Positions 33,585-44,032 of a stretch of 64,000 nt of DNA are shown in pieces (the first letter of the stretch is position 1; each line of letters opens with the position of its first letter). Origin of the DNA: Betaproteobacteria bacterium. Its GTDB lineage: Bacteria > Pseudomonadota > Gammaproteobacteria > Burkholderiales > SG8-39. The notes under the pieces are model-generated. The model ran no database searches, was not told the origin of the DNA, and saw only the letters and a list, made by a program, of their open reading frames with translations. The DNA lies in the NCBI GenBank assembly GCA_947476535.1, contig CANJRC010000003.1, positions 1 through 64,000 on the forward strand. Reading direction: 5' to 3'. The position numbers and the translations under genes are program-made.

Positions 33585-36500
33585 GCCGCAACTGGTTCCC
33601 GTAGCTGCAAAGCTTCATCGATATCAACTGCGACCACACGTGATACTCCTTGCTCTTGCATCGTGACGCCAACAAGGTGCGACGCCATTTCCATAGTGAG
33701 CTTGTTGTGGCTTATGTAGAGAAACTGTGTGCTCTGCGACATCTTCTTCACCAACTCACAGAATCGGCCGGTATTGGCATCATCCAAGGGCGCATCTACT
33801 TCGTCGAGGAGGCAGAACGGAGCGGGATTGAGCTGAAAGAACGAGAACACGAGGGATATCGCGGTCATGGCCTTTTCTCCCCCTGACAGAAGGTGGATGG
33901 TAGAGTTTTTCTTTCCTGGGGGACGCGCCACGACTTGCACGCCAGAGTCAAGAATCTCCTCCCCCGTCATGACGAGGCGGGCCTCCCCCCCTCCAAACAG
34001 CAACGGGAACAACTTCCCGAACTGTTCGTTTACCGCGTCGAAAGTCTGCTGCATCAGTTCGCGCGTCTCACGGTCGATGCGACGGATTGCATTTTCAAGC
34101 GTATCAAGTGCCGAGGAAAGGTCATTCGCCTGGGAGTCGAGGAAGGCCTTTCGTTCAGTACTTGTCTCCAGCTCATCCAAAGCTGCCATATTGATTGCGC
34201 CCAAGGCAGCAATTTCCGAAGTCAGGCGCGCGATCTCCGCCTGTATTGGCCCTGCTTTCTGCTTTTCCGGGACAGACTGCAACAGTTGCTGAATGGTTGC
34301 ATCGTCAAGACCGGCCTCTTCAAGAAATGCGGAAAATTGCTGGACGTTAATTCGTGCCGCCTGCTCCTTGAGTCTAAGTTCCGCCAGTCGGTCGCGCAAC
34401 GGCTCCAATTTCTGATCCTCGACTACTCGTCCCTCTTCGCTGGCGCGAAGCTGGGATGCCGCGAACTCCTGACGATTTCGGCTTTCGCCAAGAACCTGCT
34501 CCCGCAATAAGCGACTCTCTAGGGCGACCTGGAGAAACGAGTGCAATTCAGTGTCGTCAAGCCCGAGTAAGTCTTTTGAAATCTTTTCAATATTTTGTTG
34601 GGCCGAGAGCAACTGCTCCGAGACATTCTCTATGGAGCGCTGGACTTCATCGATCTTGGCCCGCGATTCTTTCTCTGAAAACCCCGCGTCTTGTGCCTCA
34701 CGTTCCGCCAGTGTCAATACCTGGCGCTGCCTCGCAAGCGCGCTCTCCGCGTCACCCAGTACTCCCTTGGTCTGCTCTACATGGACTCGCCCGGCAGAGA
34801 GCGCTTGCGACAACGACTCCAGCTTCTCGGTGATTGCCTCGCCGCTGGCGGCCTCGGCCTCAGAGACCGATTTCAGCTCCGAACGTTCTCTTCCAATTTG
34901 ATAAATGCGTGAATCGATTCTTTCCTTTTCCTGGGTCGCCTTCAGCAGTTGAACTTGCTTCTCATGAATCAGGCGGGACAATCCTGCAATATCTGTTCGC
35001 AAGGATGCCAGGCTCTCCGTATGCTCGGACATCTGTTGCTTGAGACTGGCCACTCGAGACTGTGAGAGATTGACTTCGTCTTGCTGAAGCTGGACCTCCC
35101 TCTGCAAGACCTCGATATCGCGTTGGCGCGCAAGCATTCCGGAGTCGGGGGCGTCAGGGGCGCAAAAAGAAATTGCAAACTTACTAAACTGGTGTCCATC
35201 GCGATTGACCAGAACCACCCCGGTAGGCAGTTGGGCGCGCGTTTCGACGCCCGGGACTCCATCCACTGCGTAGTAAGAGTGCAACCAATCATTCAGTGCG
35301 GGTTCAACGAGGGGGTCTGTTATGGTTATCAAGTCGCAGAGCGGTCGCAGCCCAGGAAAATATGCCGTCGCGCCAGACGTTCCGGCACAGAACAATGTCA
35401 GGGTAGACGGCGGGGAAAACCCTGCCATTGCCTGAAGGCTTTCCGCATCGTTTGCTTTCAGCGCATGTAGTCGATCGCGCAATACGGCTTCGACAGCGGA
35501 CTCCCATCCGCTCTCCACTTGCAGGCCCTGCCAGAGTCGCGAAGACTTGTCCAACCTGTGCTCATTAATCCACCCTTGAATCGCCCCGTTGTTGTCGAGG
35601 CGTTGCTGGACTTGTTGTAGTACATCCAATTTCGCCGTTTGCGCAGCCAGACCTTGCTGTAGCGATTGGAGTTGGTCCATTGAAACCTGCAGTTGGACAT
35701 CCAACTCCATGCGAATGGCTTCGAGCTCAGTCAGCCTTTGCTGTTTTTCCAGCTCAGTTTCGCGGCTCCTTCCAATTTCGGCTTCTGCCTGCGCGATCGC
35801 CCCGTTGTCAGGCGCATTCAGCTCATCTTGTTCCCGGCTCAGACGCTGGTCGCGTTCCAGTAGTCCCTGAAGTACTTTTCCCGAATGAGCAAGGTGGGTC
35901 TGTTCCAAGCGATAGGCGTGTTCACTCGCCGTAAATGCATCGCGTGCGGCTGCAGACTCTGCTTGTGCCGATTTGAATGCCTGTTCAACCTCAGGAAATC
36001 TTGCATGCTCTTCCTGGGCGCGAGCCCGTGCGGCATCTCCGCGCGCTTTCATCTCCTCCAGACGTCTGGACCAAAGTTGCTTTGCTTCCTCAAGTTCACT
36101 GGACCGCTTGGTATTTATCGCGAACTGCGCAGAATACTGGGCAAGATCAGACTCAAGTCTTTGGCGCAACTCGCTGACGTGCCGAATTTCGCCTTCCAAT
36201 CGAGCGACTTCGGAGTTGGTCGCAAAGAGTTCTCCTTGCGCGACGGTCAACGCATCCCCCGCTGCATAATGCTCGTCACGGGCGGACTCCAACGTGCTCT
36301 CTATCTCGCGAATCCTTGCCGTCACTTCCTCCAGTTGCACTCCCAACCGGTCGATTTCACGAACATGACGCTGGGCCTCCACGTCAGACTCTTCGCGCTT
36401 CAATGCCCAGAGCAAGTGTTGCTTCTGCTGCCTGAGCGCCGACAGCTCATTGAATTGCCTAGCGACTTCCGCCTGTCGCTCAAGTTTTTCTATCTGCGTG

Positions 36501-37105
36501 CCAAGCTCTTCCCGAATGTCGCTCACTCGCGCCAGGTTCTCTCGCGTGTCCGCCAGTCGGTTTTCCGTTTCACGGCGGCGCTCCTTATATTTTGAAACGC
36601 CGGCGGCTTCTTCGAGAAACACCCGCAGCTCCTCGGGTTTCGCCTCAATGATCCTGGAAATCATCCCCTGCTCGATGATTGCATACGCCCTGGGCCCCAA
36701 CCCAGTCCCGAGAAAAATGTCGTGGATGTCCTTGCGACGAACCTGTGTATTGTTGATCAGATACGAAGAGTCGCCGTCTCGTGTCAGAACACGTTTCACT
36801 GAAATCTCAGCGTACTGTGACCACTGCCCTGCGGCCCTCCCAAGACTGTTGTCAAAAATCAATTCGACACTCGCCCTCGCAACGGGCTTGCGCAGCGTGG
36901 ATCCGTTGAATATAACGTCTTGCATCGAATCACCGCGAAGTGCGGACGCCCTTGATTCCCCAAGCACCCACCGAACCGCATCTATGATGTTGGACTTGCC
37001 GCAACCGTTAGGGCCTACGATTCCGACTAGGTCTCCTGGCACGGTAAGATTCGTCGGGTCCACGAAGGACTTGAAACCTGCGAGTTTTATTTGATTTAAG
37101 CGCAC
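33581..37105 (-). CDS. smc: chromosome segregation ATPase SMC
   Basis: 1174 residues. N-terminal ATPase half with FKSFVDPTNL and Walker A GPNGCGKSN (residues 31-39); two long coiled coils (about 165-500 and 660-1000) flank a hinge near 505-650; C-terminal half has the ABC signature LLSGGEKAMTAISL and Walker B FCLLDEVDAPLDD. It organises and segregates the chromosome with ScpA and ScpB, which are not in the window. Start codon GTG at 37105. The 180 bases upstream to queF contain no gene. Confidence 0.97.
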   Translation of the reverse strand: MRLNQIKLAGFKSFVDPTNLTVPGDLVGIVGPNGCGKSNIIDAVRWVLGESRASALRGDSMQDVIFNGSTLRKPVARASVELIFDNSLGRAAGQWSQYAEISVKRVLTRDGDSSYLINNTQVRRKDIHDIFLGTGLGPRAYAIIEQGMISRIIEAKPEELRVFLEEAAGVSKYKERRRETENRLADTRENLARVSDIREELGTQIEKLERQAEVARQFNELSALRQQKQHLLWALKREESDVEAQRHVREIDRLGVQLEEVTARIREIESTLESARDEHYAAGDALTVAQGELFATNSEVARLEGEIRHVSELRQRLESDLAQYSAQFAINTKRSSELEEAKQLWSRRLEEMKARGDAARARAQEEHARFPEVEQAFKSAQAESAAARDAFTASEHAYRLEQTHLAHSGKVLQGLLERDQRLSREQDELNAPDNGAIAQAEAEIGRSRETELEKQQRLTELEAIRMELDVQLQVSMDQLQSLQQGLAAQTAKLDVLQQVQQRLDNNGAIQGWINEHRLDKSSRLWQGLQVESGWESAVEAVLRDRLHALKANDAESLQAMAGFSPPSTLTLFCAGTSGATAYFPGLRPLCDLITITDPLVEPALNDWLHSYYAVDGVPGVETRAQLPTGVVLVNRDGHQFSKFAISFCAPDAPDSGMLARQRDIEVLQREVQLQQDEVNLSQSRVASLKQQMSEHTESLASLRTDIAGLSRLIHEKQVQLLKATQEKERIDSRIYQIGRERSELKSVSEAEAASGEAITEKLESLSQALSAGRVHVEQTKGVLGDAESALARQRQVLTLAEREAQDAGFSEKESRAKIDEVQRSIENVSEQLLSAQQNIEKISKDLLGLDDTELHSFLQVALESRLLREQVLGESRNRQEFAASQLRASEEGRVVEDQKLEPLRDRLAELRLKEQAARINVQQFSAFLEEAGLDDATIQQLLQSVPEKQKAGPIQAEIARLTSEIAALGAINMAALDELETSTERKAFLDSQANDLSSALDTLENAIRRIDRETRELMQQTFDAVNEQFGKLFPLLFGGGEARLVMTGEEILDSGVQVVARPPGKKNSTIHLLSGGEKAMTAISLVFSFFQLNPAPFCLLDEVDAPLDDANTGRFCELVKKMSQSTQFLYISHNKLTMEMASHLVGVTMQEQGVSRVVAVDIDEALQLREPVAA

Positions 37106-37288
37106 AAATCTCTAATTCAGAATGACCAGGACGGGCCTTGGGGGGGGATTGCCGAGTCGGGGATCGCATCCACAATGGAACATGACAAACTCAGAATATA
37201 ATACCACCGACGATCAAGATTTAATTTCGACACACATTCTGCTAGCCTGCAATTCATCCCTCACGAATGCCTGAAAATTGATGATTTG

Positions 37289-37702
37289 ATGCTGAAAAAA
37301 CCGATAAAACGCCTAGCGACATTCCCGAATCCGTGCCCGAGCAGGGACTACGTGATCCGGATGCGGATCCCGGAGTTTACGTGCCTATGCCCAATGACGG
37401 GACAGCCCGACTTTGCGGAGTTGCGCCTTGACTACGTGGCAAATCTGCAATGCCTCGAATTGAAGTCCTTAAAGCAATATGTCTGGTCTTACAGAAATGA
37501 GGGCGCATTCCACGAGGCGGTCACGAACCGAATTCTCGACGACTTGGTCACAGCCATACTCCCGCGTTATGCACGGATTACTGCGAGGTTTTTTGTGCGA
37601 GGAGGAATATTTACCACAGTAATTGCCGAGCATCGCAAGCGAGGATGGAAAGGTAGGCCACCCGAGCTGGAGGCGGCCATTGCCCCCCCTTCCATCTATT
37701 GA
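37289..37702 (+). CDS. queF: 7-cyano-7-deazaguanine reductase, short form
   Basis: NADPH-dependent reduction of preQ0 to preQ1 in queuosine synthesis. 137 residues, the single-domain type. The motif [17 protein letters not shown] carries catalytic Cys34 and Asp41; [21 protein letters not shown] holds the NADPH-binding signature and the conserved glutamate. The start is uncertain: ATG 37289 gives a normal N-terminus, without a strong ribosome site. No other queuosine gene is close. The gap 37703-37806 to dapC shows nothing clear. Confidence 0.92.
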   Translation: MLKKPIKRLATFPNPCPSRDYVIRMRIPEFTCLCPMTGQPDFAELRLDYVANLQCLELKSLKQYVWSYRNEGAFHEAVTNRILDDLVTAILPRYARITARFFVRGGIFTTVIAEHRKRGWKGRPPELEAAIAPPSIY

Positions 37703-37806
37703 CCAATGCGCGTGCGCCAGAAAAGTATCAGAATGATGCCAACCCGTAGCTCGTTACTGGGGACCACGCGGACCAGCTTGGCGCTTGCCCTTAGATTCCT
37801 CATCGC

Positions 37807-39003
37807 ATGAACCCGGACCTGTCACTGCTGCAGCCGTACCCCTTTGAAAGGATGCGAAACCTTTTCAACGGAGTCGTTCCTTCATCCTCGCACCGTCCAA
37901 TACAGATGCATATCGGGGAGCCCAAGCACCCGACGCCAGAGTTGCTACTGAAGGCCGTTCGCGATAGCACCACAGGTTTGGCGCGGTATCCTGCCACTTC
38001 GGGATCCGAGGATCTGCGATCTGCAATTCGCGATTGGCTTGTACGGCGCCACGGCCTTGCGGACATCGATCCGACAACCGAGATATTACCGGTCAACGGC
38101 TCACGTGAGGCATTGTTTGCCATTGCCCAAGTGGTAGTCCGCAGGAGCGTAAATCCTCCTCCGATCGTCGTATGCCCGAACCCCTTCTATCAGATCTATG
38201 AAGGAGCTGCGATTCTTGCAGGCGCTGTTCCGCATTTCGTGAATATGACTGCGGCGAATGATTTCGCCGGGGATTACGAGGCTATACCGGAGAAGATCTG
38301 GCAAGCGACGCAATTGCTGTATGTCTGCTCGCCCGCCAACCCTACCGGGCGTGTCACCACGTCAAAACAGTGGGAAGCACTCTTTAGACTGTCGGACCAG
38401 TACAACTTTGTTATAGCGTCCGACGAGTGTTACTCGGAGTTGTACTTTGATGGAAATGACCCGCCAATCGGTGCCCTGGAGGTGGCCAGTAACATTGGCC
38501 GACTCAATTTTGAGCGGCTCATAGTCTTTTCCAGCCTCTCGAAGCGTTCGAATGTTCCAGGAATGCGCTCCGGATTTGTCGCCGGCGACAAACGCATACT
38601 CAAGGATTTCCTCCTGTACCGGACCTATCACGGTAGTGCCATGAGCCCGACATTTCAAGTTGCCAGTGCCGTTGCATGGCGCGACGAGTCTCATGTGAGG
38701 CTGAATCGGCAGCAGTATTCGGGAAAATTCGCCTGTGTCGTCCCTTTGCTGCAGGGCGCCCTGCCCATCAGCATGCCGGACGCAAGTTTTTACCTCTGGA
38801 TCAAGACCCCCATCGAGGATACTGAGTTCGCTAGAGAGCTATACCGTCGCTATAATCTGACCGTCTTGCCAGGCAGCTTCTTGGGTCGGGAGCATGATGG
38901 GGAAAACCCAGGCGCGGGATACGTCCGCATGGCATTGGTTGCGACACTTGAAGAATGCGTGGAGGCTGCTCGACGCTTTGCCGAATTCGCAAAATTTGCG
39001 TAA
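37807..39003 (+). CDS. dapC: succinyldiaminopimelate transaminase
   Basis: PLP-dependent class I/II aminotransferase of the lysine/meso-diaminopimelate pathway. 398 residues. [49 protein letters not shown] and the PLP-lysine motif [17 protein letters not shown] (Lys246) are visible. The assignment to DapC over other aminotransferases rests on the start [14 protein letters not shown] and on dapD directly downstream. Confidence 0.93.
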   Translation: MNPDLSLLQPYPFERMRNLFNGVVPSSSHRPIQMHIGEPKHPTPELLLKAVRDSTTGLARYPATSGSEDLRSAIRDWLVRRHGLADIDPTTEILPVNGSREALFAIAQVVVRRSVNPPPIVVCPNPFYQIYEGAAILAGAVPHFVNMTAANDFAGDYEAIPEKIWQATQLLYVCSPANPTGRVTTSKQWEALFRLSDQYNFVIASDECYSELYFDGNDPPIGALEVASNIGRLNFERLIVFSSLSKRSNVPGMRSGFVAGDKRILKDFLLYRTYHGSAMSPTFQVASAVAWRDESHVRLNRQQYSGKFACVVPLLQGALPISMPDASFYLWIKTPIEDTEFARELYRRYNLTVLPGSFLGREHDGENPGAGYVRMALVATLEECVEAARRFAEFAKFA

Positions 39004-39044
39004 CTCTTGACCAACGAAAGAAGATCTTGAACTCTTTGAATAGC

Positions 39045-39854
39045 ATGAAGAACACTATTGAAGCGGGCTGGGAGGCAAGGAGCACCGTCGGGCCCAATAA
39101 TTCGCCGGCACCTTTGCGAGAAGCCGTTGCCGAAGTGCTGGCTAAATTAGATGTCGGTGCACTGCGCGTTGCAGAAAAAATCAACGGCGCATGGGTAACG
39201 CATGAGTGGATCAAGAAGGCAGTCCTGCTGTCGTTTCGTCTCAAAGACAATGAAGTCATGCCTGGCGGGGAGACGCAATATTTTGACAAGGTACCGACCA
39301 AATTCAGCAATTACTCGAAAGATGATTTTGCGAATGGTGGGTTTCGGGTTGTTCCTCCGGCAATGGCACGCTTCGGGGCATTTATCGCGAAAAATGTCGT
39401 GCTTATGCCTTCATATGTGAATATCGGAGCCTATGTCGATGAAGGAACGATGGTAGACACTTGGGCAACGGTCGGCTCCTGCGCGCAGATTGGGCGCAAT
39501 GTTCATCTGTCGGGCGGAGTTGGCATAGGCGGCGTCCTGGAGCCTCTTCAGGCCAATCCAACCATCATTGAAGATAACTGCTTCATCGGGGCGCGTTCCG
39601 AAATCGTGGAAGGCGTGATCGTGGAAGAGAATTCAGTGCTTTCAATGGGTGTATTCATCGGGCAAAGCACAAAGATATTCGACCGTTCCACCGGCGCGAT
39701 TCACTATGGTCGTGTTCCCTCGGGCTCCGTAGTCGTTCCAGGGTCCTTGCCGTCAAAAGACGGAACGTACAGCCTTGCCTGTGCAGTAATCGTAAAGCGC
39801 GTTGACGCGCAAACGCGCAGTAAAACGAGCATTAACGACTTGCTGCGGGACTGA
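39045..39854 (+). CDS. dapD: tetrahydrodipicolinate N-succinyltransferase
   Basis: Succinylates tetrahydrodipicolinate, the step before DapC. 269 residues; an N-terminal helical domain ([20 protein letters not shown]) precedes a left-handed beta helix of hexapeptide repeats ([36 protein letters not shown]). The ATG at 39045 fits the family; in-frame TTG codons at 39027 and 39036 are possible. The frame stays open back to 38955 inside dapC without similarity. Confidence 0.96.
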   Translation: MKNTIEAGWEARSTVGPNNSPAPLREAVAEVLAKLDVGALRVAEKINGAWVTHEWIKKAVLLSFRLKDNEVMPGGETQYFDKVPTKFSNYSKDDFANGGFRVVPPAMARFGAFIAKNVVLMPSYVNIGAYVDEGTMVDTWATVGSCAQIGRNVHLSGGVGIGGVLEPLQANPTIIEDNCFIGARSEIVEGVIVEENSVLSMGVFIGQSTKIFDRSTGAIHYGRVPSGSVVVPGSLPSKDGTYSLACAVIVKRVDAQTRSKTSINDLLRD

Positions 39855-39879
39855 AAGAGACTGCACCAGGGAGGTTGAC

Positions 39880-41049
39880 ATGTCGGCGATGAAGCGCCTG
39901 TTTCAGCTGATGGCCGAGAAGAAAGCCTCGGATATTTTCATTTCGGTTGCTGCCCCCATCAATATCAAGATCAACGGGGTAGCCATACCAGTGAATCAGC
40001 AGGTAATGGACAGTACGACAATCACTACGCTGTTGTACGAAGTGATCACCGATAAGCAGAAAAAAGAGTACGAGGACACCCTGGAACTGAACACTGCATA
40101 CACCCTACCTGGGGTAGGCAGCTTTCGGATCAGCGCTTTCCGGCAGAAGGGATCCCCTGCCATCGTGGTGCGCTATATCCCAGGGACGATACCGCCGTTT
40201 GATTCACTGAATCTGCCTTCGATCCTGAAAGAAATCATCATGGAGAAGCGCGGCCTCATCCTGATGGTTGGTGCTACAGGATCAGGTAAGTCGACATCGC
40301 TATCGGCCATGCTTGACTACCGCAACGAACAAAAGCCCGGCCACATACTTACGCTCGAAGACCCCGTTGAGTTCATTTTCCAGAATAAGAAGTGCATCGT
40401 AAACCAGAGGGAAGTCGGAACAGATACGCTCGACTTCAAGGTCGCACTCAAAAATGCCCTCCGCCAGGCCCCTGATTGCATTCTTATCGGGGAAATTCGC
40501 GACAAGGATACGATGGCATCAGCGATTGCGTATGCGCAGTCTGGGCACTTGTGCCTGGCAACGCTTCACGCTAACAACAGTTACCACGCAATGAATCGGA
40601 TCATCAGTTTCTACCCGCTCGAAAACCGGCCTGCATTGCTGGAAGACCTTTCGGCCACGCTAAAGTCCGTCATCTCTCAGCGCCTCGTCAGAAACAAGCA
40701 AGGCGGAAGAAGCGCCGCCGTCGAGGTCATGCTGAATACACGACATATGGCCGAATTGATTGCGAAAGGCGAGATCAATGAAATGAAGGAAGCAATGGAG
40801 AAAAGCCTGTCTCCGGGCTCCCAAACCTTTGAGCAAGCGCTATTCAAAATGCTTCAAGAAGGCCTGGTGACCCAGGAAGAGGCTCTGACAAATGCAGACT
40901 CCGCAACGAATCTCCTATGGCTTATCAACAACACGGAGGCCGGCCTGTCCGCCCAGAATCAAGAGGGCGCGGAGAAAAAACCACCCCCGCCACCGGCCGG
41001 AGGGACCTCTTTCAGCGAGTTCAAGCTCGACATGACTGGTACGTCCTGA
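39880..41049 (+). CDS. pilU: PilT/PilU-type pilus retraction ATPase
   Basis: 389 residues. N-terminal PAS-like domain (ASDIFISVAAPINIKINGVA), then the secretion ATPase domain with Walker A GATGSGKS (residues 131-138), Walker B region DCILIGEIRDKDTM and the His box LATLHANNSYHAMNRI. The length and long variable tail (PPPPPAGGTSFSEFKLDM) fit PilU better than the shorter PilT. Such proteins power type IV pilus retraction at the inner membrane. GGGAGG precedes the ATG. It lies between dapD and prmB, with no other pilus gene here; the symbol is therefore tentative. Confidence 0.85.
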   Translation: MSAMKRLFQLMAEKKASDIFISVAAPINIKINGVAIPVNQQVMDSTTITTLLYEVITDKQKKEYEDTLELNTAYTLPGVGSFRISAFRQKGSPAIVVRYIPGTIPPFDSLNLPSILKEIIMEKRGLILMVGATGSGKSTSLSAMLDYRNEQKPGHILTLEDPVEFIFQNKKCIVNQREVGTDTLDFKVALKNALRQAPDCILIGEIRDKDTMASAIAYAQSGHLCLATLHANNSYHAMNRIISFYPLENRPALLEDLSATLKSVISQRLVRNKQGGRSAAVEVMLNTRHMAELIAKGEINEMKEAMEKSLSPGSQTFEQALFKMLQEGLVTQEEALTNADSATNLLWLINNTEAGLSAQNQEGAEKKPPPPPAGGTSFSEFKLDMTGTS

Positions 41050-41172
41050 ATATCACTGTGCGGAAGTGTCCTATCTGCCACGCTAGTAGCATCGGCTAGC
41101 CACGCGATAGTCCGCAAAAGCTGCATGTGCTCGGATGCCCGGGCCGAAGATGAATGGGCTGGGCGATCAGAA

Positions 41173-42123
41173 ATGAAAAATCCAAGACGTGCGTCAAAAC
41201 AATCAGTGGAACGTCAAACTCTGTCGGCCTGGGCGGCTCGTTCTGCCCGACGTTTGGCTGCAGCAAAGGTGCATTTTGGGCATGGGGCGCCAGATGCCGT
41301 GTCAGAAGCGGTCTGGATTGTTTCCCATGCCTGCAGGCTTTCGCCAATGCATATTAAAAAGCATCATTCAAGACTCCTCACTTCTAGCCAGATCGATCGC
41401 GCAGATCGCATCCTGGATGCCCGCATAAAAAGCAGGACCCCGCTTGCATATCTGCTGAATGAGGCCTGGCTCGGTCGGCACCGCTTCTTTGTAGATCAGC
41501 GCGTGATCATTCCGCGCTCATTCATCGCGGAATTCATTGAAACTGGACTTGCCCAGTGGCTCCCCGCTAGGCGCAAGAAGCTTCGTGCGCTGGACTTGTG
41601 CACCGGCTCAGGTTGTTTGGCCATCGTGTTGGCCAAGACCTTTCGCGGGATGCATGTGGATGCAGTCGATGTTTCCGGTCCCGCACTGGAGGTCGCTCAC
41701 GTCAATATCAAGCGTCACCATCTGCAGTCAAGGACTCGAGCAATCCTTAGCGACCTGCTCACGGGGATACCAGAGTCGGTTCGATACGACCTGATCGTCT
41801 CGAATCCACCCTATGTCAGAACGTCATCAATGCGCGCACTGCCAATGGAGTATCGTCACGAGCCGACGCTGGCACTTGCAGGCGGTACCGATGGCCTGGA
41901 ACTGGTGTCGCGCATACTCGATAGCGCTCGACAATATCTCACCCCGAAGGGCGTGCTGGTCTTGGAAGTTGGTCACAACAAGAAGGCAATGGAAAAGACT
42001 TTTCCCCGCCTGCCCATCCTCTGGCTTGACACCCTGAGCAGTGAAGGAATGCTGGCGCTCATTGAGGCCAAGGACATCCCTGAACGGTCGAAACCTCGCG
42101 GCCAGAAGCGCGGAAAGACCTAA
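41173..42123 (+). CDS. prmB: ribosomal protein L3 glutamine methyltransferase
   Basis: 316 residues of the HemK/PrmB family. The N-terminal helical domain contains VHFGHGAPDAVSEAVWIV; the methyltransferase domain has ALDLCTGSGCLAIVLA (AdoMet loop) and the glutamine-binding tetrapeptide NPPY in LIVSNPPYVR. The FGHG N-terminal pattern favours PrmB over PrmC. Start could be 41125. The stop TAA at 42121-42123 coincides with the target site of the IS5-family remnant, so the last residues may have been changed by insertion, though RGQKRGKT looks plausible. Confidence 0.93.
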   Translation: MKNPRRASKQSVERQTLSAWAARSARRLAAAKVHFGHGAPDAVSEAVWIVSHACRLSPMHIKKHHSRLLTSSQIDRADRILDARIKSRTPLAYLLNEAWLGRHRFFVDQRVIIPRSFIAEFIETGLAQWLPARRKKLRALDLCTGSGCLAIVLAKTFRGMHVDAVDVSGPALEVAHVNIKRHHLQSRTRAILSDLLTGIPESVRYDLIVSNPPYVRTSSMRALPMEYRHEPTLALAGGTDGLELVSRILDSARQYLTPKGVLVLEVGHNKKAMEKTFPRLPILWLDTLSSEGMLALIEAKDIPERSKPRGQKRGKT

Positions 42124-43138
42124 GGAAACACTGAATAAGTCTGCGAATCGGAATACCAATGATGACGCTGAGGCGTTAAGCGTGAATCAGTTGACCGAAC
42201 GGGATAATAGCGACGATGAAGCCAATGACACAGGCTGCGACGAAGGGATTCGAGGTGCACGGTAGAGACACCGCGCAAGGCGGGGTTTCTTGCGCGCATG
42301 GAGGCGCTGGTTCCTTGGGCTGAGTTCTGTACGTTGATCGAACCGTACTACCCGAAAGCCGGCGGCGGTCGCCCGCCCACAGGGCATGGGGCGGATGCTG
42401 CGGATGTACTGCATTGCCATCTGATTCAACCTGTCTGACGAGCCCTGCGAGGATGCGCTCTACGATATCGCTGCATTTCGTGATTTCTGTGGAATTGACC
42501 TGGGCTGCGGCAAGCGCGACCCGGAAATGCACCAGCGCAAGAAGGGCAACCAATGGCACTTTGGCATAAAGCTGCACATCGGCGCGGATGGCCAGGGCGG
42601 CCTGATCCACAGCGCGAGCGTCACCGCCGGCAACATGCAGAACAGCCAAGAGTTGCCCAACCTGCTGCATGGTGGTGAGACCCGGCTCTACGGCGACAGT
42701 GCCTACCGGGGAGAGAAGCAGCGCAAACAGCTCAAGGGTATCGCGCCCAGCGCGAAGGACTACACCAACAAGTGGGCCTACCGGAACCGGTCCTTGACCG
42801 ATGCGGACAAAGAACCCAACCGGCGCTAGTCGAGTGTGCGTTCCAAGGTTGAGCACCTGTTCCTGGCGCTCAAGCGCATCTGGGGCTTCACCAAGGTCCG
42901 CTATCGGGGGCTGGCCAAGAATTCCAACCACGCGTTCGCGATGCTCGCTCTGATCAATCTGAGCAAATGGGGAAGGCCACTCACAGGACAGGTGCATCCA
43001 GCGTGATCGAAATACCCGGGAAGAGCCCACTGCCCCTCAAAAAACCATCTTCAGATCGAAGAAAAATTCGTTCAATTCACAATTTCAACTGAGTCGCGTT
43101 CATCTGTCGCTCGCGACAGCTACTTGATCAGCGATTCC
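42124..43138. mobile_element. degenerate IS5-family insertion sequence
   Basis: 1015 bp. The left end GGAAACACTGAATAAGT (42124-42140) and the complement of the right end GGAATCGCTGATCAAGT (43138-43122) form imperfect terminal inverted repeats, 13 of 17 matching. TAA flanks both sides (42121-42123 and 43139-43141), a likely 3-bp target duplication. Inside is a broken DDE transposase gene. Both ends have diverged and the reading frame is destroyed, so it is an old, immobile copy. Confidence 0.8.
42298..43006 (+). pseudogene. IS5-family transposase remnant
   Basis: Pieces of an IS5-type DDE transposase in two frames: MEALVPWAEFCTLIEPYYPK and GGGRPPTG at the start, then after a shift near 42380 GRMLRMYCIAI, a TGA at 42422-42424 where a tryptophan codon is usual, LSDEPCEDALYDIAAFRDFC, an internal deletion of roughly 70 residues before KRDPEMHQRKKGNQWHFGIK, LLHGGETRLYGDSAYRGEKQ, a TAG at 42827-42829, and the C-terminal VEHLFLALKRIWGFTKVRYR. 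The deletion removes the first catalytic aspartate region. Not functional. Confidence 0.88.
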
Positions 43139-43266
43139 TAAACTGTAACGGTTGTTCTTTTTCATGGGCGCCATTGGGTGATGACCAGAATGCCTTTTTT
43201 CTTGGTGAACGCAATGCGAGAAGGAATTGCGTAAAATCCCCCCAACTCATTTCCGGGAAGAAACCT

Positions 43267-43821
43267 ATGTCAGGTGGTCATGGACACGTCGACCCGTCCA
43301 ACAAGGGCGTGGCGCTGCTGATTTCGGTGCTGGCGCTGGTGCTCGCGTTTTCGGAAACGCTGGGGAAGAGCGCACAGACCGAAGCGCTGAACGCCAACAT
43401 CGAGGCCAATAACCTGTGGGCCTTCTTCCAGGCCAAAACCATCCGCCAGACCACGGTGCGAGCAGTAGCCGAGTCGCTGGAGGCGGCGCTGGGCAACAAG
43501 GCGGGAGAGCTCGCCAAGTCGCGCATCCAGAAATGGAAGGAAGCAGCCGACCGCTACCAGTCGGAGCCGGAAACCGGCGAGGGCCGCAAGGAGCTGGCCG
43601 ATCGCGCCAAGAAAGCCGAAGCGAGGCGCGACCTGCGGCTTGCCGCCTACCACCATTATGAACTGGCCTCGGGCGCTGTCCAGATCGCTATCGTGCTCGC
43701 CTCGGCGTCCATCATCACCACCATGATCGCCCTGACCTGGACCAGCGGTTTATTGGGCGTGGTGGGGGTCGCCTTCTGCCTGATCGGGTTTTTCGCTCCC
43801 AACTCGGTTCACCTGTTCTAG
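43267..43821 (+). CDS. DUF4337 membrane protein
   Basis: 184 residues from ATG 43267, with GGGAAGAAA upstream. One hydrophobic helix near the N-terminus (GVALLISVLALVLAFSE) follows a His/Gly-rich start; a long charged helical region (about 35-125) contains NLWAFFQAKTIRQT; two hydrophobic helices close the protein (about 139-156 and 161-181). This is the DUF4337 pattern. Function unknown. It is the first gene right of the IS remnant, with clearly G+C-rich codons. The frame extends upstream to 43174 but without a ribosome site. Confidence 0.85.
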   Translation: MSGGHGHVDPSNKGVALLISVLALVLAFSETLGKSAQTEALNANIEANNLWAFFQAKTIRQTTVRAVAESLEAALGNKAGELAKSRIQKWKEAADRYQSEPETGEGRKELADRAKKAEARRDLRLAAYHHYELASGAVQIAIVLASASIITTMIALTWTSGLLGVVGVAFCLIGFFAPNSVHLF

Positions 43822-43826
43822 CCGGA

Positions 43827-43838
43827 CGCCTGCAGGCG
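43827..43838. other. 12-bp perfect palindrome after the DUF4337 gene
   Basis: CGCCTGCAGGCG lies six bases beyond the DUF4337 stop. It may be part of a terminator hairpin, but there is no T tract. The rest of the 211-bp gap to the next gene shows no gene. Confidence 0.25.
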
Positions 43839-44032
43839 AACCCGCGGCTCATCCGCCAGCGTGGGTGCGCCCGCTACAAGCCGAGTCCATTCGATCGCTC
43901 CTCCGGTATACTCCGCCCCGCAGTCTGAGTACTGCTTTGAGTCACCTCGCGGCGCAGTGAAGCCTTTTCTGCGCCATCCGTAAGCCCTTGCGATTCCCCG
44001 CAATGGTGGATACCACACATTGGGAGCCATGC

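Noticed and set aside
37106..37288. TATAAT-like boxes in the smc-queF gap as promoters
   Set aside because: No -35 element at acceptable spacing could be paired with them on either strand.
42527..42829. Short intact-looking 100-codon gene
   Set aside because: It is the middle piece of the IS5-family transposase remnant.
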